A stretch of 64,000 nt of DNA, from positions 143,063 to 207,062 of the forward strand of contig JABDHK010000045.1 in the NCBI GenBank assembly GCA_012972835.1. The letters run 5' to 3'. Of this stretch, positions 55,581-64,000 are shown in pieces; position 1 is the first letter of the stretch, and each line of letters starts with the position of its first letter. A model generated the notes under the pieces. It ran no database searches, was not told the origin of the DNA, and saw only the letters and a program-made list of their open reading frames with translations. This DNA is from Chlorobiaceae bacterium (GTDB lineage: Bacteria; Bacteroidota; Chlorobiia; Chlorobiales; Chlorobiaceae). The translations under genes and the position numbers were made by a program.

Positions 55581-58055
55581 ATGAAGCATCGTAGTAAAAC
55601 ACAAAAAAACAAGCATTATAGCAACACCCCGGCTGTTTTCAGTGCATCTGGGCCATCAGTGGCTGTTTGTTTAAAAAAAATACAATCAGCATTGATACTG
55701 CACCAAAAAGGATGTTTGAGTGACGCTGAAGTGATTTACAAGGAGGTACTGCGTATAGAACCTTATAACTTCGATGCTCTTCATCTTTTGGCGGCAATTG
55801 CCCTTCAGCGAAAGCAGTTTACAGAGGCAGTTCACCTTTTTGAACGAGCGCTGAATATCAGTTCCTCCACTCCCAATCCATTGAACAATTATGGTTTAAC
55901 TTTGTCTGGACTACATCGGTATGAAGAAGCTGTAGTGGTGTATGACAAGGTGATAGCGCTTAAGCCTGACTTTGGTGAAGCTTTTTTTAATCGTGCAAAT
56001 GCTCTGCTGCAGTTGCAACGTTTTGAAGAGGCAATTCTGAGTTATGATAATGCGGTATTGCATAGACCAAATTTTGCTCAAGCTTATTATAATAGAGCGA
56101 ATGCCTTGCATAATGTGGAGCGTTTTGAAGAGGCTATTCAGAGCTACGAGAAAGCTATCATGCTTAAGCCGGATTTTGTAGAAGCTTATTATAATTGTGG
56201 AAATGTATTTCATAAGGTGAAGCGTTTTGAAGAGGCTATAGCTAAATATGAAAAAGTAATTGTGTTACAACCCTCTTATGCTGAGGCATACGCTAATCAT
56301 GGGTTATCTTTATATGAGCTGAAGCGCTACCCTCAGGCATTATTAAGCTATGAAAGAGCGAAAGCAATAAATCCTGATTTTGTTGATGCATGGTCGAATA
56401 GCGGGTTAGCCTTATATGAGTTGCATCGTTATGATGAGGCTATCCAGAGTTACAATAAGGCGATAGCATTAAATCCGAGGTATGGTGATGCATATTACAA
56501 TCGTGGAAATGCATATCTTGAGTTACAGCGCTATGAAGAGGGTATAAGCAGTTATGACAAGGCAATAGAATTAAATGCAAACGTCGTAAAGTCCTATTAT
56601 AACATTGGAAATGCATTTCGCGAGTTAAAGCAATATGAAGATTCTATACTGAATTATGAAAAAGCGATAGCATTAAGCCCGAATGGTTTCTATTTGCTGG
56701 GAGAGTGCTTGCATACTAAAATGCAGATTTGCTCATGGAGTTCATTTGATAACTATGTGCATCAGCTTATTGAGCAAATAGAGTGCCATGAAAAAGCAAC
56801 AACTCCATTCCCTTTTTTTGCTATGCTCGACTCTCTTTTATTACAAAAAACAGTTGCGGTGATTTATGCCTCTGATAAACATGCTTCAACTGTTGCTCTT
56901 CCGCAGATTCCTCATCGTGCCAAGGGTAGTAAAATTCGGATTGGATACTTTTCTGCTGATTTCCGTAATCATGCGGTTTCCTATTTAATGGTCGAGCTTT
57001 TTGAGCGTCATAACAAGGACGGGTTTGAGATTTATGCTTTTTCTTATGGGCCAAATATCCATGATGATATGAGGCATAGGCTGGAACCTGTGTTTACAAA
57101 ATTTATTGATGTACGCACCCTCACTGATAAAGATATTGTAATGCTCTCAAGGAGCCTTGACATTGATATTGCTGTTGACCTGGGAGGGTATACCAAAGAC
57201 TCAAGAACAGGATTATTCGCTTTGCGGGCTGCACCAATACAGGTGAGTTATTTAGGTTTCCCTGGAACGATGGGTGCTTGCCACAGTGATTATCTTATTG
57301 CTGACCATATACTTATACCTGATTATAACCAGCAGTTCTATACTGAGAAAATTGCATATTTGCCCAACAGCTATATGGTAAATTCAAAGCGTAGCATTGC
57401 AGACAAGGTTATGCACCGCGAAGATTATGGTTTGCCTGAAAATGGTTTTGTCTTTTGCTGTTTTAATAATAATTACAAAATAACACCTGCTACCTTCGAT
57501 GGTTGGATGCGGATTCTAAAGCAGGTACAAGGGAGTGTTCTCTGGCTTTTTGAGGATAACGCAAAAGCAGCTTTCAATCTGCAGCAGGAAGCGCATCTTA
57601 GAGGGGTTCAAACAGAAAGGCTGATTTTTGCACAGCGTATGCAATATCATTCCGAGCATCTCGTCAGGTATCGGTTAGCCGATCTGTTTCTTGACACACT
57701 TCCGTTTAATGCTCATACGACGGCAAGTGATGCCTTATGGGCTGGGTTGCCAGTTTTAACATGTGTTGGAGAATCTTTTGCAGGCAGAGTGGCGGCAAGC
57801 TTGCTCAACGCCATTCACATTCCAGAGCTTATTACTTCCACCCAACAGGACTATGAATCACTTGCAATTGAGCTTGCTAACAATCAGGAAAAAATGAGAA
57901 ACATAAGGCAAAAGCTTGAGCAAAACCGGTTGACAACCCCATTGTTTGACACAGAATTATTTACCCAGCAGATTGAAGATGCATATACGGCAATGTACGA
58001 TCGTTATCAAGTATCTTTGCCACCAGAACACCTGTATATCAATAACCGGGATTGA
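55581..58055 (+). CDS. TPR-GT41 (OGT/SPINDLY-type) protein O-glycosyltransferase
   Basis: 824 residues. TPR units run from about 30 to 385 (DAEVIYKEVLRIEPYNFDA; then copies of FEEAI.SYDKAI.L.P), then a GT41 domain from about 450 to 810. The catalytic histidine equivalent to human OGT His498 is His464 (ADFRNHAVSYL), and the UDP-binding lysine equivalent to Lys842 is Lys633 (FNNNYKITP). The VDLGGYTKDSRTG motif, LGFPGTMGACHSDYLIAD and DTLPFNAHTTASDALWAGLPVLT are standard GT41 signatures. The enzyme would transfer a sugar from a nucleotide to Ser/Thr of proteins held by the TPR helix. It is soluble. Located after the DUF6447-like gene and 54 bases before the second GT41 gene. Substrate inference: the DUF4214 surface protein. 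Confidence 0.92.
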   Translation: MKHRSKTQKNKHYSNTPAVFSASGPSVAVCLKKIQSALILHQKGCLSDAEVIYKEVLRIEPYNFDALHLLAAIALQRKQFTEAVHLFERALNISSSTPNPLNNYGLTLSGLHRYEEAVVVYDKVIALKPDFGEAFFNRANALLQLQRFEEAILSYDNAVLHRPNFAQAYYNRANALHNVERFEEAIQSYEKAIMLKPDFVEAYYNCGNVFHKVKRFEEAIAKYEKVIVLQPSYAEAYANHGLSLYELKRYPQALLSYERAKAINPDFVDAWSNSGLALYELHRYDEAIQSYNKAIALNPRYGDAYYNRGNAYLELQRYEEGISSYDKAIELNANVVKSYYNIGNAFRELKQYEDSILNYEKAIALSPNGFYLLGECLHTKMQICSWSSFDNYVHQLIEQIECHEKATTPFPFFAMLDSLLLQKTVAVIYASDKHASTVALPQIPHRAKGSKIRIGYFSADFRNHAVSYLMVELFERHNKDGFEIYAFSYGPNIHDDMRHRLEPVFTKFIDVRTLTDKDIVMLSRSLDIDIAVDLGGYTKDSRTGLFALRAAPIQVSYLGFPGTMGACHSDYLIADHILIPDYNQQFYTEKIAYLPNSYMVNSKRSIADKVMHREDYGLPENGFVFCCFNNNYKITPATFDGWMRILKQVQGSVLWLFEDNAKAAFNLQQEAHLRGVQTERLIFAQRMQYHSEHLVRYRLADLFLDTLPFNAHTTASDALWAGLPVLTCVGESFAGRVAASLLNAIHIPELITSTQQDYESLAIELANNQEKMRNIRQKLEQNRLTTPLFDTELFTQQIEDAYTAMYDRYQVSLPPEHLYINNRD

Positions 58056-58109
58056 AGCGCCAAGAATTTATCCCGCTGGATATAAAACCGTAATAAAAAG
58101 CGTATAACG

Positions 58110-61100
58110 ATGCAATCAAATCAGTTACTGCGTAAACCACGCATATTGTGGACAAGCGTAATTTCCCTTTTGGATACATCGTGTGGCGCTGCCATTGATG
58201 CAAGGGAGATGCTGCGTCAATTGGTATTTTATGGCTATGACGTTGCTGTTGTTGGTGCGACAGTGTTTGACTCTGAAAAAGGGGTTTCGAGGTTACCTGA
58301 AAATTGGAGAACTCAGGTATCGGAAAAGAATTTAATTCTTAAGGTCAACGATGCGCCTCTTGATCATAAACTGCTGATAACAAGGAGTACGAAGCGTCTT
58401 GAAATGACTTCCCAGGAGGCTGATAAATGGTATTGGCTCTATGTACAGACGCTTGAAGAGTTCAAACCGGATCTTGTTTTTTTTTCTGGAGGCAATACTT
58501 TAGAATTGTTGATTTCCGATGAAGCAAGACACAGGGGAATTCCTTCTGCAATGTATCTTGCCAATGGGAATTACATGAAAGGGGCACGGTGGTGTCGTGA
58601 TGTTGATCTCATTATTACAAATAATCAGACAAATTCTGATTATTATTACCGCCAATTTGGGATTAAATCGACACCTGTAGGTCTTTTTATTGATTCTACA
58701 GCTGTAAGAGCATTGACCAAAACTCGAACAACAGTGCTCTTTATCAACCCTTCACTGGAAAAAGGTGCAGGTTTAGTCATTCAGCTGGCAACATTGCTTG
58801 AAAATAATAGGCCTGACATCTTGTTTGAAGTGGTTGAATCTTGTGGTAACTGGACTGCACTTGTCCGGCTAATCACAAGCCATTATGGTGAGTCTCCCCG
58901 TGATAAGCTTGATAATGTTATGGTGTGCCAAAATACCAGTGATATGCGAGCAATCTATAGCCATGCACGTTTGCTTCTTGCTCCAAGTTTCTGCTGGGAA
59001 AGTGTCGGTCGGGTTACAGCAGAAGCTATGCTTAACGGTATTCCCGCTATTGTAACAGACCGTGGAGCTCTCCCTGAAATGATGGGTAATGGAGGTTTTA
59101 AGTTGAAGCTTCCTGATGCATGTCATAAAGAGCCCTATACATCAATTATCAAACCGGAATTACTCCAGACACTGGCGGAAAGGATTATTCAGCTCTATGA
59201 TGACGAAGCCTACTATGATGAATATGTTGCTCGGGCATGGCATGTTGGTGAGACTTTACACAATATGGCCAACAGCACACAACGGTTGATACAAGCCTTT
59301 CAGTTATTGATACAAAAACGAATGGAGGCAAATAGTGATGAAATCACTTTGGAAACGCCACAAAAGCAAGTTCTGCCGTTGGCCTCTAAAGATATTTTGC
59401 CTGCTGATACAAGAGCACAAACACTAAAGCCAACAGTTCAGTTGACGAATACTCTTGAGGCCAAGTTTGAATCTGCATTTGCTTTGCAAAAAAAGGGGCA
59501 TTTGTTAGAAGCAGAACTATTGTACAAGGAGATACTCCAGTTACAACCCGATCACTTTGATGCACTGCAGTTATTGGCAGCTATTACCGGGCAAAGGAAG
59601 AATTACCTTTATGCTATTGACTTATTTGACCAGGTACTTAAAATCGACCCTGATCACCGGGCTTCGCTCAATAATCGAGCTGTTGCACTACATGGATTGA
59701 AACGAAATGAGGAGGCTCTGCTCTGCTATGACAGAATTATAATGCTCAAACAAGGCTCTGCTGAAATTTACTGTAATCGAGGAACTGCTTTACAGGATTT
59801 GAACCGATATGAAGAGGCATTGTTAAGTTATGAAAGGGCAATAGTAGTTCAGCCAGACTATGCAGATGCTTATTTTAATCTGGGCAATGTGTTACAGGAG
59901 TTGAAGCGGTATGAGGATGCTGTAGTGAACTATGAAAAGGCAATACTCCTCAAGCCTGATTATGCGAAGGCTTATTCTAATCAAGGCAATGCGTTACGGA
60001 AAATGAGCCGGTATGAAGAGGCATTAATGAGCTATGACAAGGCAATAGCAGTTCAGCCTGATTATGCTGAGGCTTATTCGAATCGAGGTGTTACCTTAAA
60101 GGAGTTGAAGCGGTATGAAGATGCAGTAGTGAGCTATGACAAGGCCATTGCATTCAAGCCTGATTATGCTGAGGCCTATTCTAATAGAGGTAATGCGTTA
60201 CATAAGATGAACAGTTATGAGGAGGCGTTGCTGAGCTATGACAAGGCACTGGCTATTCAACCAGACTCCGCTGAGGTTTACTTTAATCGTGGAAATGTGC
60301 TCAATGAATTTGGGATGCTTCTTGGTGCTGAAGCAAGTTATGACAAGGCTATAGCTCTTGACCCCTACTATGCGGATGCTTATGCTAATCGTGGCCATAC
60401 GTTACAGAAGTTGATCCGGTACGAAGAGGCGTTGCTGAGTTATGACAAGGCACTGGCTATTCAACCAGACTCAGCTGAGGTGTATATTAACCGTGGAAAT
60501 GTGCTCTATGAATCCGGTATGCTTCAGGCAGCTGAGGCTAGTTATCGATGTGCGATGGAGATAAAGCAGAATTATACAGATGCGCATAGCAATTTGCTCT
60601 TCTGCTTAAACTATTCTGCAAGTCATCACTATTCGTATAGTTATGTCGAGGCGTGCCGATATGGAGAAATAGTTACCAAAAAAGTAGGTAAACCTTTTTC
60701 TGTCTGGGATTGTATGCCTAAGCATGAACGCCTCCGCGTTGGGTTGGTGTCGGGTGACTTGTTAAATCATCCTGTAGGTTATTTTATCGAGGGTGTTTTA
60801 GCACAGATAGATCCATCCCGTATTGAGTTGATTGCTTATCCGACTGATGAAAAGGCTGATGATCTTACAGCGCGTATAAAACCATTTTTTTCTGCATGGA
60901 AACCTTTAGCTCGTTTTGATGACGGGGAAGCTGCACATTTTATACATGCTGATGGTGTGCAGATTTTGCTGGACCTTGCTGGTCATACGGCAAAAAACAG
61001 ATTGCCCGTATTTGCCTGGAAACCAGCACCGGTACAGGTTAGCTGGCTGGGGTACTCCGCTACAACAGGAATGTCGCAGATGGACTATTACCTCGGTGAT

Positions 61101-61832
61101 CCCTATGTCTCACCAAGCGATGAAGCAAACTGTTTTTCTGAAAAAATATGGCGTCTACCTGAAAGCTACCTTTGTTATACCCCACCTGCTTTTCCAGTTA
61201 CCATTCAGCCATTGCCAGCACTAAGTGCGGGCCATATTACGTTTGGTTGTTTCAATAACCTGACAAAGGTTAATGATGCTGTTGTGGCACTCTGGTCTAA
61301 AGTTTTGAATGCTCTCCCAGGTTCTGTTCTTTTGCTCCGAACCAAACAACTGCAGAGTTCAAGAGTAAGTGAGCATATTCTTCAACGATTTGCTGAACAA
61401 GGTATTGCATCCGGCAGGCTTATTTTGGACGGGACTTTTTCTTCGAGACAGGAGCTTTTTGAAGCCTATAATCGTGTCGATATTGCCCTTGACTCTTTCC
61501 CTTATACCGGTACGACAACCAGCGTCGAAGGATTATGGATGGGAGTGCCGGTCATTACTCGTAAAGGCAATAGTTTTCTTTCTCATATTGGCGAGAGTAT
61601 CGCTCATAATGCAGGATTAGCAGACTGGATTGCCGATAATGATGACGACTATGTGGCCAAAGCGGTCATGCATACCCAGAATTTGGAATGTCTTGCAGAG
61701 TTGCGCGCTGGATTGCGGCAACGCGTACTTGCCTCTCCACTTTTCAATGCGCCCCTTTTTGCTCGGAACTTTGAAAATGCACTGTTGGATATGTGGAAGC
61801 AATACGAATTTCAAGCCAATTGTTTTCTATAA
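58110..61832 (+). CDS. GT4-TPR-GT41 fusion glycosyltransferase
   Basis: 1240 residues. An N-terminal GT4-like domain (about 1-405, ILWTSVISLLDTSCGAA; LAPSFCWESVGRVTAEAMLNGIPAIV; ALPEMMG), then about ten TPR units (440-840, EALLSYDKAL.IQPDSAEVY), then GT41 (845-1240) with His887 (DLLNHPVGYF), Lys1053 (FNNLTKVND), VQVSWLGYSATTG and DSFPYTGTTTSVEGLWMG. Two sugars could be added in order by one protein, or the GT4 part could make the first transfer and GT41 the protein link; both are inferences. A two-TPR block (204 bases) near 60222-60425 is almost identical to the next, showing recent duplication. Joins the surface-protein and glycosylation region. Confidence 0.88.
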   Translation: MQSNQLLRKPRILWTSVISLLDTSCGAAIDAREMLRQLVFYGYDVAVVGATVFDSEKGVSRLPENWRTQVSEKNLILKVNDAPLDHKLLITRSTKRLEMTSQEADKWYWLYVQTLEEFKPDLVFFSGGNTLELLISDEARHRGIPSAMYLANGNYMKGARWCRDVDLIITNNQTNSDYYYRQFGIKSTPVGLFIDSTAVRALTKTRTTVLFINPSLEKGAGLVIQLATLLENNRPDILFEVVESCGNWTALVRLITSHYGESPRDKLDNVMVCQNTSDMRAIYSHARLLLAPSFCWESVGRVTAEAMLNGIPAIVTDRGALPEMMGNGGFKLKLPDACHKEPYTSIIKPELLQTLAERIIQLYDDEAYYDEYVARAWHVGETLHNMANSTQRLIQAFQLLIQKRMEANSDEITLETPQKQVLPLASKDILPADTRAQTLKPTVQLTNTLEAKFESAFALQKKGHLLEAELLYKEILQLQPDHFDALQLLAAITGQRKNYLYAIDLFDQVLKIDPDHRASLNNRAVALHGLKRNEEALLCYDRIIMLKQGSAEIYCNRGTALQDLNRYEEALLSYERAIVVQPDYADAYFNLGNVLQELKRYEDAVVNYEKAILLKPDYAKAYSNQGNALRKMSRYEEALMSYDKAIAVQPDYAEAYSNRGVTLKELKRYEDAVVSYDKAIAFKPDYAEAYSNRGNALHKMNSYEEALLSYDKALAIQPDSAEVYFNRGNVLNEFGMLLGAEASYDKAIALDPYYADAYANRGHTLQKLIRYEEALLSYDKALAIQPDSAEVYINRGNVLYESGMLQAAEASYRCAMEIKQNYTDAHSNLLFCLNYSASHHYSYSYVEACRYGEIVTKKVGKPFSVWDCMPKHERLRVGLVSGDLLNHPVGYFIEGVLAQIDPSRIELIAYPTDEKADDLTARIKPFFSAWKPLARFDDGEAAHFIHADGVQILLDLAGHTAKNRLPVFAWKPAPVQVSWLGYSATTGMSQMDYYLGDPYVSPSDEANCFSEKIWRLPESYLCYTPPAFPVTIQPLPALSAGHITFGCFNNLTKVNDAVVALWSKVLNALPGSVLLLRTKQLQSSRVSEHILQRFAEQGIASGRLILDGTFSSRQELFEAYNRVDIALDSFPYTGTTTSVEGLWMGVPVITRKGNSFLSHIGESIAHNAGLADWIADNDDDYVAKAVMHTQNLECLAELRAGLRQRVLASPLFNAPLFARNFENALLDMWKQYEFQANCFL
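60218..60600 (+). repeat. Recently duplicated two-TPR block (204-base period)
   Basis: Sequence from about 60222 (GAGGCGTTGCTGAGCTATG) recurs from about 60426, 204 bases later, with few changes, up to the CGTGGAAATGTGCTC segment in both. 204 bases equal 68 residues, two TPR units, so the frame is kept. Confidence 0.7.
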
Positions 61833-62055
61833 AAACATTAATGTCGGATTACAGCAGTTATGGTCCGATGTTGTTTTTGTTCGTGATTTTACCCGGCTGG
61901 ATGTGCTTACTGAGAGGCAACTCATAACCTACATTATCATCATGTATGAGTTGTATAAGGCGGTTGATCTTACTGTGCACATAATTGATGAACTTGGAAA
62001 GCTAATCGGAAAACCACTCCGGGAAAGCTATATAGGATGGCTGGCGAGTAAATAA
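61833..62055 (+). pseudogene. Unrecognised C-terminal fragment after the GT41 gene
   Basis: A frame different from that of the GT41 gene is open through its end and reads YELYKAVDLTVHIIDELGKL, then KPLRESYIGWLASK, stopping at 62055. The texture is protein-like and the ending resembles C-terminal tails in FkbM-type or glycosyl-cluster proteins, but there is no usable start: the frame enters from inside the GT41 gene. I read it as the tail of a gene whose 5' part was lost. Low confidence. Confidence 0.3.
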
Positions 62056-62142
62056 TGTATTCGAATAGTAATATCCGGTGAACTCAAAGATAATATACGG
62101 AGGCCTGAAATGGTCATTATGATTTAACAAATCAAATAAAAA

Positions 62143-62898
62143 ATGAGTATTGATATCGCTGAGGAGTTATGCCGGAAGATAGAGAAATCTTATTGATACC
62201 ACCGAATTGATTTGCCTTATGGGGTTGTCACTCCCGGATGGGCACCTCTTAACCAACAAGCTTATCGGATTCCTGAACGGCTGGATAAAATGCGTGTATT
62301 GGATGTAGGAGCCTGGGATGGGTACTGGACATTTGAAGCTCTGAAGCGAGGAGCGTCGGAGGTTGTGGCTATCGATGATTTCTCTGATTTTCTTGGTATT
62401 CTTGAAAACAAGGATAGGCATGCCTGGGAAAATTTTGATCTTTGTCGTGATATTTTTGGATATAATGAAGAGAAATGCAAGCGTTTTGATATGTCAGTTT
62501 ATGATGTTACCGAAGATAAACTTGGTCGTTTTGATATAGTGTTTTTTTTCGGAACACTCTATCATCTTCGCTATCCGTTACTTGCCTTGGATAGATTATC
62601 GGCACTCTGTAATCGGGAAATTTATGTCGAAAGTGCCATTCTTGATGATTTCAGTCCATACAGGGGGGGAATTGGTTCAGGATATCCAAATGAAAATCAG
62701 ATAGTTATGGAGTTTTATCCAGGCAAAGAGTATGGAAATAATAGTACTAATTGGTGGGCGCCAACATTACGATGCTTGGCACGTATGGTTCTTTCCTCAG
62801 GATTTAACAACGTAAAAGCTTGGAAGTTGACTGAAGGAGTAGCAACTCAATTGCCACATTGCAGAGGTTTTGTGCATGGAGTTAAGTCTGCAGTTTAG
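62143..62898 (+). pseudogene. Class I SAM methyltransferase with in-frame stop (codon 18)
   Basis: From ATG 62143 the frame reads MSIDIAEELCRKIEKSY, meets TGA (62194-62196), and continues without change of frame as YHRIDLPYGVVTPGWAP... to 62898. The order 'KIEKS-Y-(W)-YHxIDLxxGVxTPG' is that of CmoB-like/DUF1698 methyltransferases, where the position of the stop is normally Trp (TGG), so a single G-to-A change suffices. The SAM site VLDVGAWDGYWTFEA and VVAIDDF are intact. Starting at TTG 62212 would give 228 residues and lose the N-terminal helix. It follows the two GT41 genes and may have decorated their glycan. Confidence 0.75.
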
Positions 62899-62914
62899 TG
62901 GGATATAGGACAGT

Positions 62915-63217
62915 GATGGATACCTTGTCAGCATAATATGTAGATTACAGTGGCAATATTTGCAATTTATGGCAGTTTGAGGATGCGAGTCGCTCAATTA
63001 TTTATGGTTCGCATGTATTGGAGCATATTGGTCAGCGTGATATGGTGTCAATATTAAATGGATTAAGGAGATTGTTAAGCGCTCCAGAGTCGATATCGAA
63101 GTAAAAGAAGGTCGAATATTAATGAATATGGCTAAACTTTTTAATGAGCGCTTAATACCAGGTGGAAAGATAATGATTTCGGTACCAGACCTGCATACTC
63201 TCTATATCTTCCGTTAA
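62915..63217 (+). pseudogene. SAM-dependent methyltransferase relic (stops and frameshift)
   Basis: The stretch encodes GNICNLWQFEDASRSIIYGS then HVLEHIGQRDMVSILNGLRRLL in one frame, preceded by a stop at codon 7 and ending in a TAA near 63101; after a +1 shift the next frame reads FNERLIPGGKIMISVPDLHTL to 63217. Together these are the SAM-fold segments DxxxFEDxS...YxSHVLEH and PGGKxxISVPD typical of predicted small SAM methyltransferases. The gene is beyond function. It fills most of the 386-base gap between the previous methyltransferase and the last glycosyltransferase. Confidence 0.65.
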
Positions 63218-63284
63218 AGAAGGATTATAGTAAACGACTAAAGTGCAAAAACAGTCCACTTCATCTTAGTATAGGTTATCAGTT

Positions 63285-63923
63285 ATGGATCCAAAAATAT
63301 CGGTTATTTTTCCAGTAGGTAAGAGTGAGGAGTATCTCAAGTATCTCAGGCCAGCTATTGAATCAATCTTGGGACAAAGTTTAACTGATTTTGAATTTCT
63401 GATCATTGAGGATGGTGTTTCACCACAGGTTGAGGCAATCATTGATAGTTATCGTGATGAAAGAATCAAGATTATAAAACTTCCAATGAATATGGGTGCC
63501 AGCGCAGCAAGGAATGCCGGTCTGCTTATGGTCAGGGCTCCCTATATTGCAATGATGGACTCGGATGACGTGGCTATGCCCAATCGTTTTGCCCGGCAAT
63601 ACACCTGGATGGAAAGTCATCCCGAAGTGACGGTTTGCGGTTCTAATTTTATCAAGATGTTTGTTGATGGACAACAAATGCCAATGCGCTATCCTGAAAC
63701 TGATGGCGCCATAAAATCCCGTTTGCTGATTGTTGACTCGGCAATTCATAATCCGACAACTATGATTCGCGCCGAGTTTGTCAGAAAATATCATCTGCAG
63801 TATGATGCCAACTTTCCAAGGGATCAGGATTATAGATTTTTTGTGGAGATGATGCGAAACGGGGGGGCGTTTTATTGCCTGCAGGAAGAACTTCTGCTCT
63901 ACCGACCCTATGTGTTAATATAG
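63285..63923 (+). CDS. GT2 glycosyltransferase, possibly truncated by a frameshift
   Basis: 212 residues: VIFPVGKSEEYLKYLRPAIE, FLIIEDGVS, and MMDSDDVAMPNRF (DSDD metal site), then FPRDQDYRFFVEMM, which are the GT2 core. The frame ends at 63921-63923 after LLLYRPYVLI, where relatives continue with YRxHxxNxS. One frame over, text reading NIDVASTKETRWAIRDQ follows, as expected for the continuation, so a frameshift near 63905-63915 is likely. The window ends 77 bases later, so the true end cannot be judged. It would add a sugar to the same glycan. Confidence 0.7.
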   Translation: MDPKISVIFPVGKSEEYLKYLRPAIESILGQSLTDFEFLIIEDGVSPQVEAIIDSYRDERIKIIKLPMNMGASAARNAGLLMVRAPYIAMMDSDDVAMPNRFARQYTWMESHPEVTVCGSNFIKMFVDGQQMPMRYPETDGAIKSRLLIVDSAIHNPTTMIRAEFVRKYHLQYDANFPRDQDYRFFVEMMRNGGAFYCLQEELLLYRPYVLI

Positions 63924-64000
63924 ATGTCGCCTCAACCAAGGAGACAAGATGGGCTATTCGAGATCAATAAAGGTAAGTATTTTAAGACGGGTTTTACCCC

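Noticed and set aside
55740..60600. Regular 102-base periodicity that might be a DNA repeat array
   Set aside because: It is the codon pattern of 34-residue TPR units in two genes; only the 204-base block near 60222 is a recent DNA-level duplication.
8948..62898. In-frame TGA/TAG codons as recoded or read-through stops
   Set aside because: Housekeeping genes use TGA and TAA as normal stops, no shared context follows the internal stops, and frameshifts and a deletion occur too, so decay or sequence error is simpler.

Overview
The window reads as chromosomal DNA of a green sulfur bacterium (Chlorobiaceae, Chlorobium/Pelodictyon-like). This is an inference from protein character and gene content: a ClpC of Chlorobi type, a TrpB2-type tryptophan synthase beta chain, the tail of a carotenoid-type FAD oxidoreductase at the left edge, a CoaBC with a PAMD rather than PAMN motif, weak or absent Shine-Dalgarno signals, and a very large cell-surface glycosylation region. 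No 16S rRNA or photosynthesis marker lies inside the window, so the species is not fixed.

Layout. 0-9.5 kb: carotenoid-type oxidoreductase tail, a radical SAM/DUF4130 DNA-metabolism pair, a toxin-antitoxin pair whose toxin is frameshifted, a Cys-rich CWC protein, an atypical SDR, clpC, convergent trpB2, a DUF2442/DUF4160 pair whose DUF4160 member carries a nonsense codon, and tRNA-Leu(UAA). 9.5-18.2 kb: thiL, then a type I restriction-modification operon (hsdM, a DUF1016-like remnant with 39-nt palindromic repeats, hsdS, an AlbA_2/HATPase gene, hsdR). Only hsdR and the AlbA_2 gene are intact: hsdM has an internal deletion plus frameshift, and hsdS has one in-frame stop. 18.8-34.6 kb: housekeeping (ftsY, DUF123 nuclease, pcm, ppiD-like; then on the minus strand hldE/rfaE2-tamB-coaBC-udg-dnaB-ptsI; an LpxL-like acyltransferase).

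34.6-49.8 kb is a minus-strand polysaccharide cluster: a DPD-motif glycosyltransferase, a 1000-residue three-transferase fusion, a GDP-mannose 4,6-dehydratase-like enzyme, and a tightly coupled four-gene cassette (GtrB-like transferase, UPF0104 flippase-like protein, FAD oxidoreductase, large membrane protein) joined by 4-nt overlaps, then a 1508-residue protein with three GT4-type domains. 50.3-61.8 kb, read on the plus strand, is the most interesting part: a 1619-residue cysteine-free DUF4214 surface protein with RTX-like motifs, a 68-residue DUF6447-like protein, and two giant TPR proteins ending in GT41 (OGT/SPINDLY-type) domains, one also carrying an N-terminal GT4 domain. I propose these form a dedicated protein O-glycosylation system for the surface protein. 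61.8-64 kb is a decaying tail of methyltransferase and glycosyltransferase genes with premature stops and frameshifts.

A theme across the window is gene decay limited to accessory genes (toxin, DUF4160, hsdM, hsdS, two methyltransferases, probably the last glycosyltransferase), while housekeeping genes are whole. Single-base stops could in part be sequence errors, but the hsdM deletion cannot be a single-base error.
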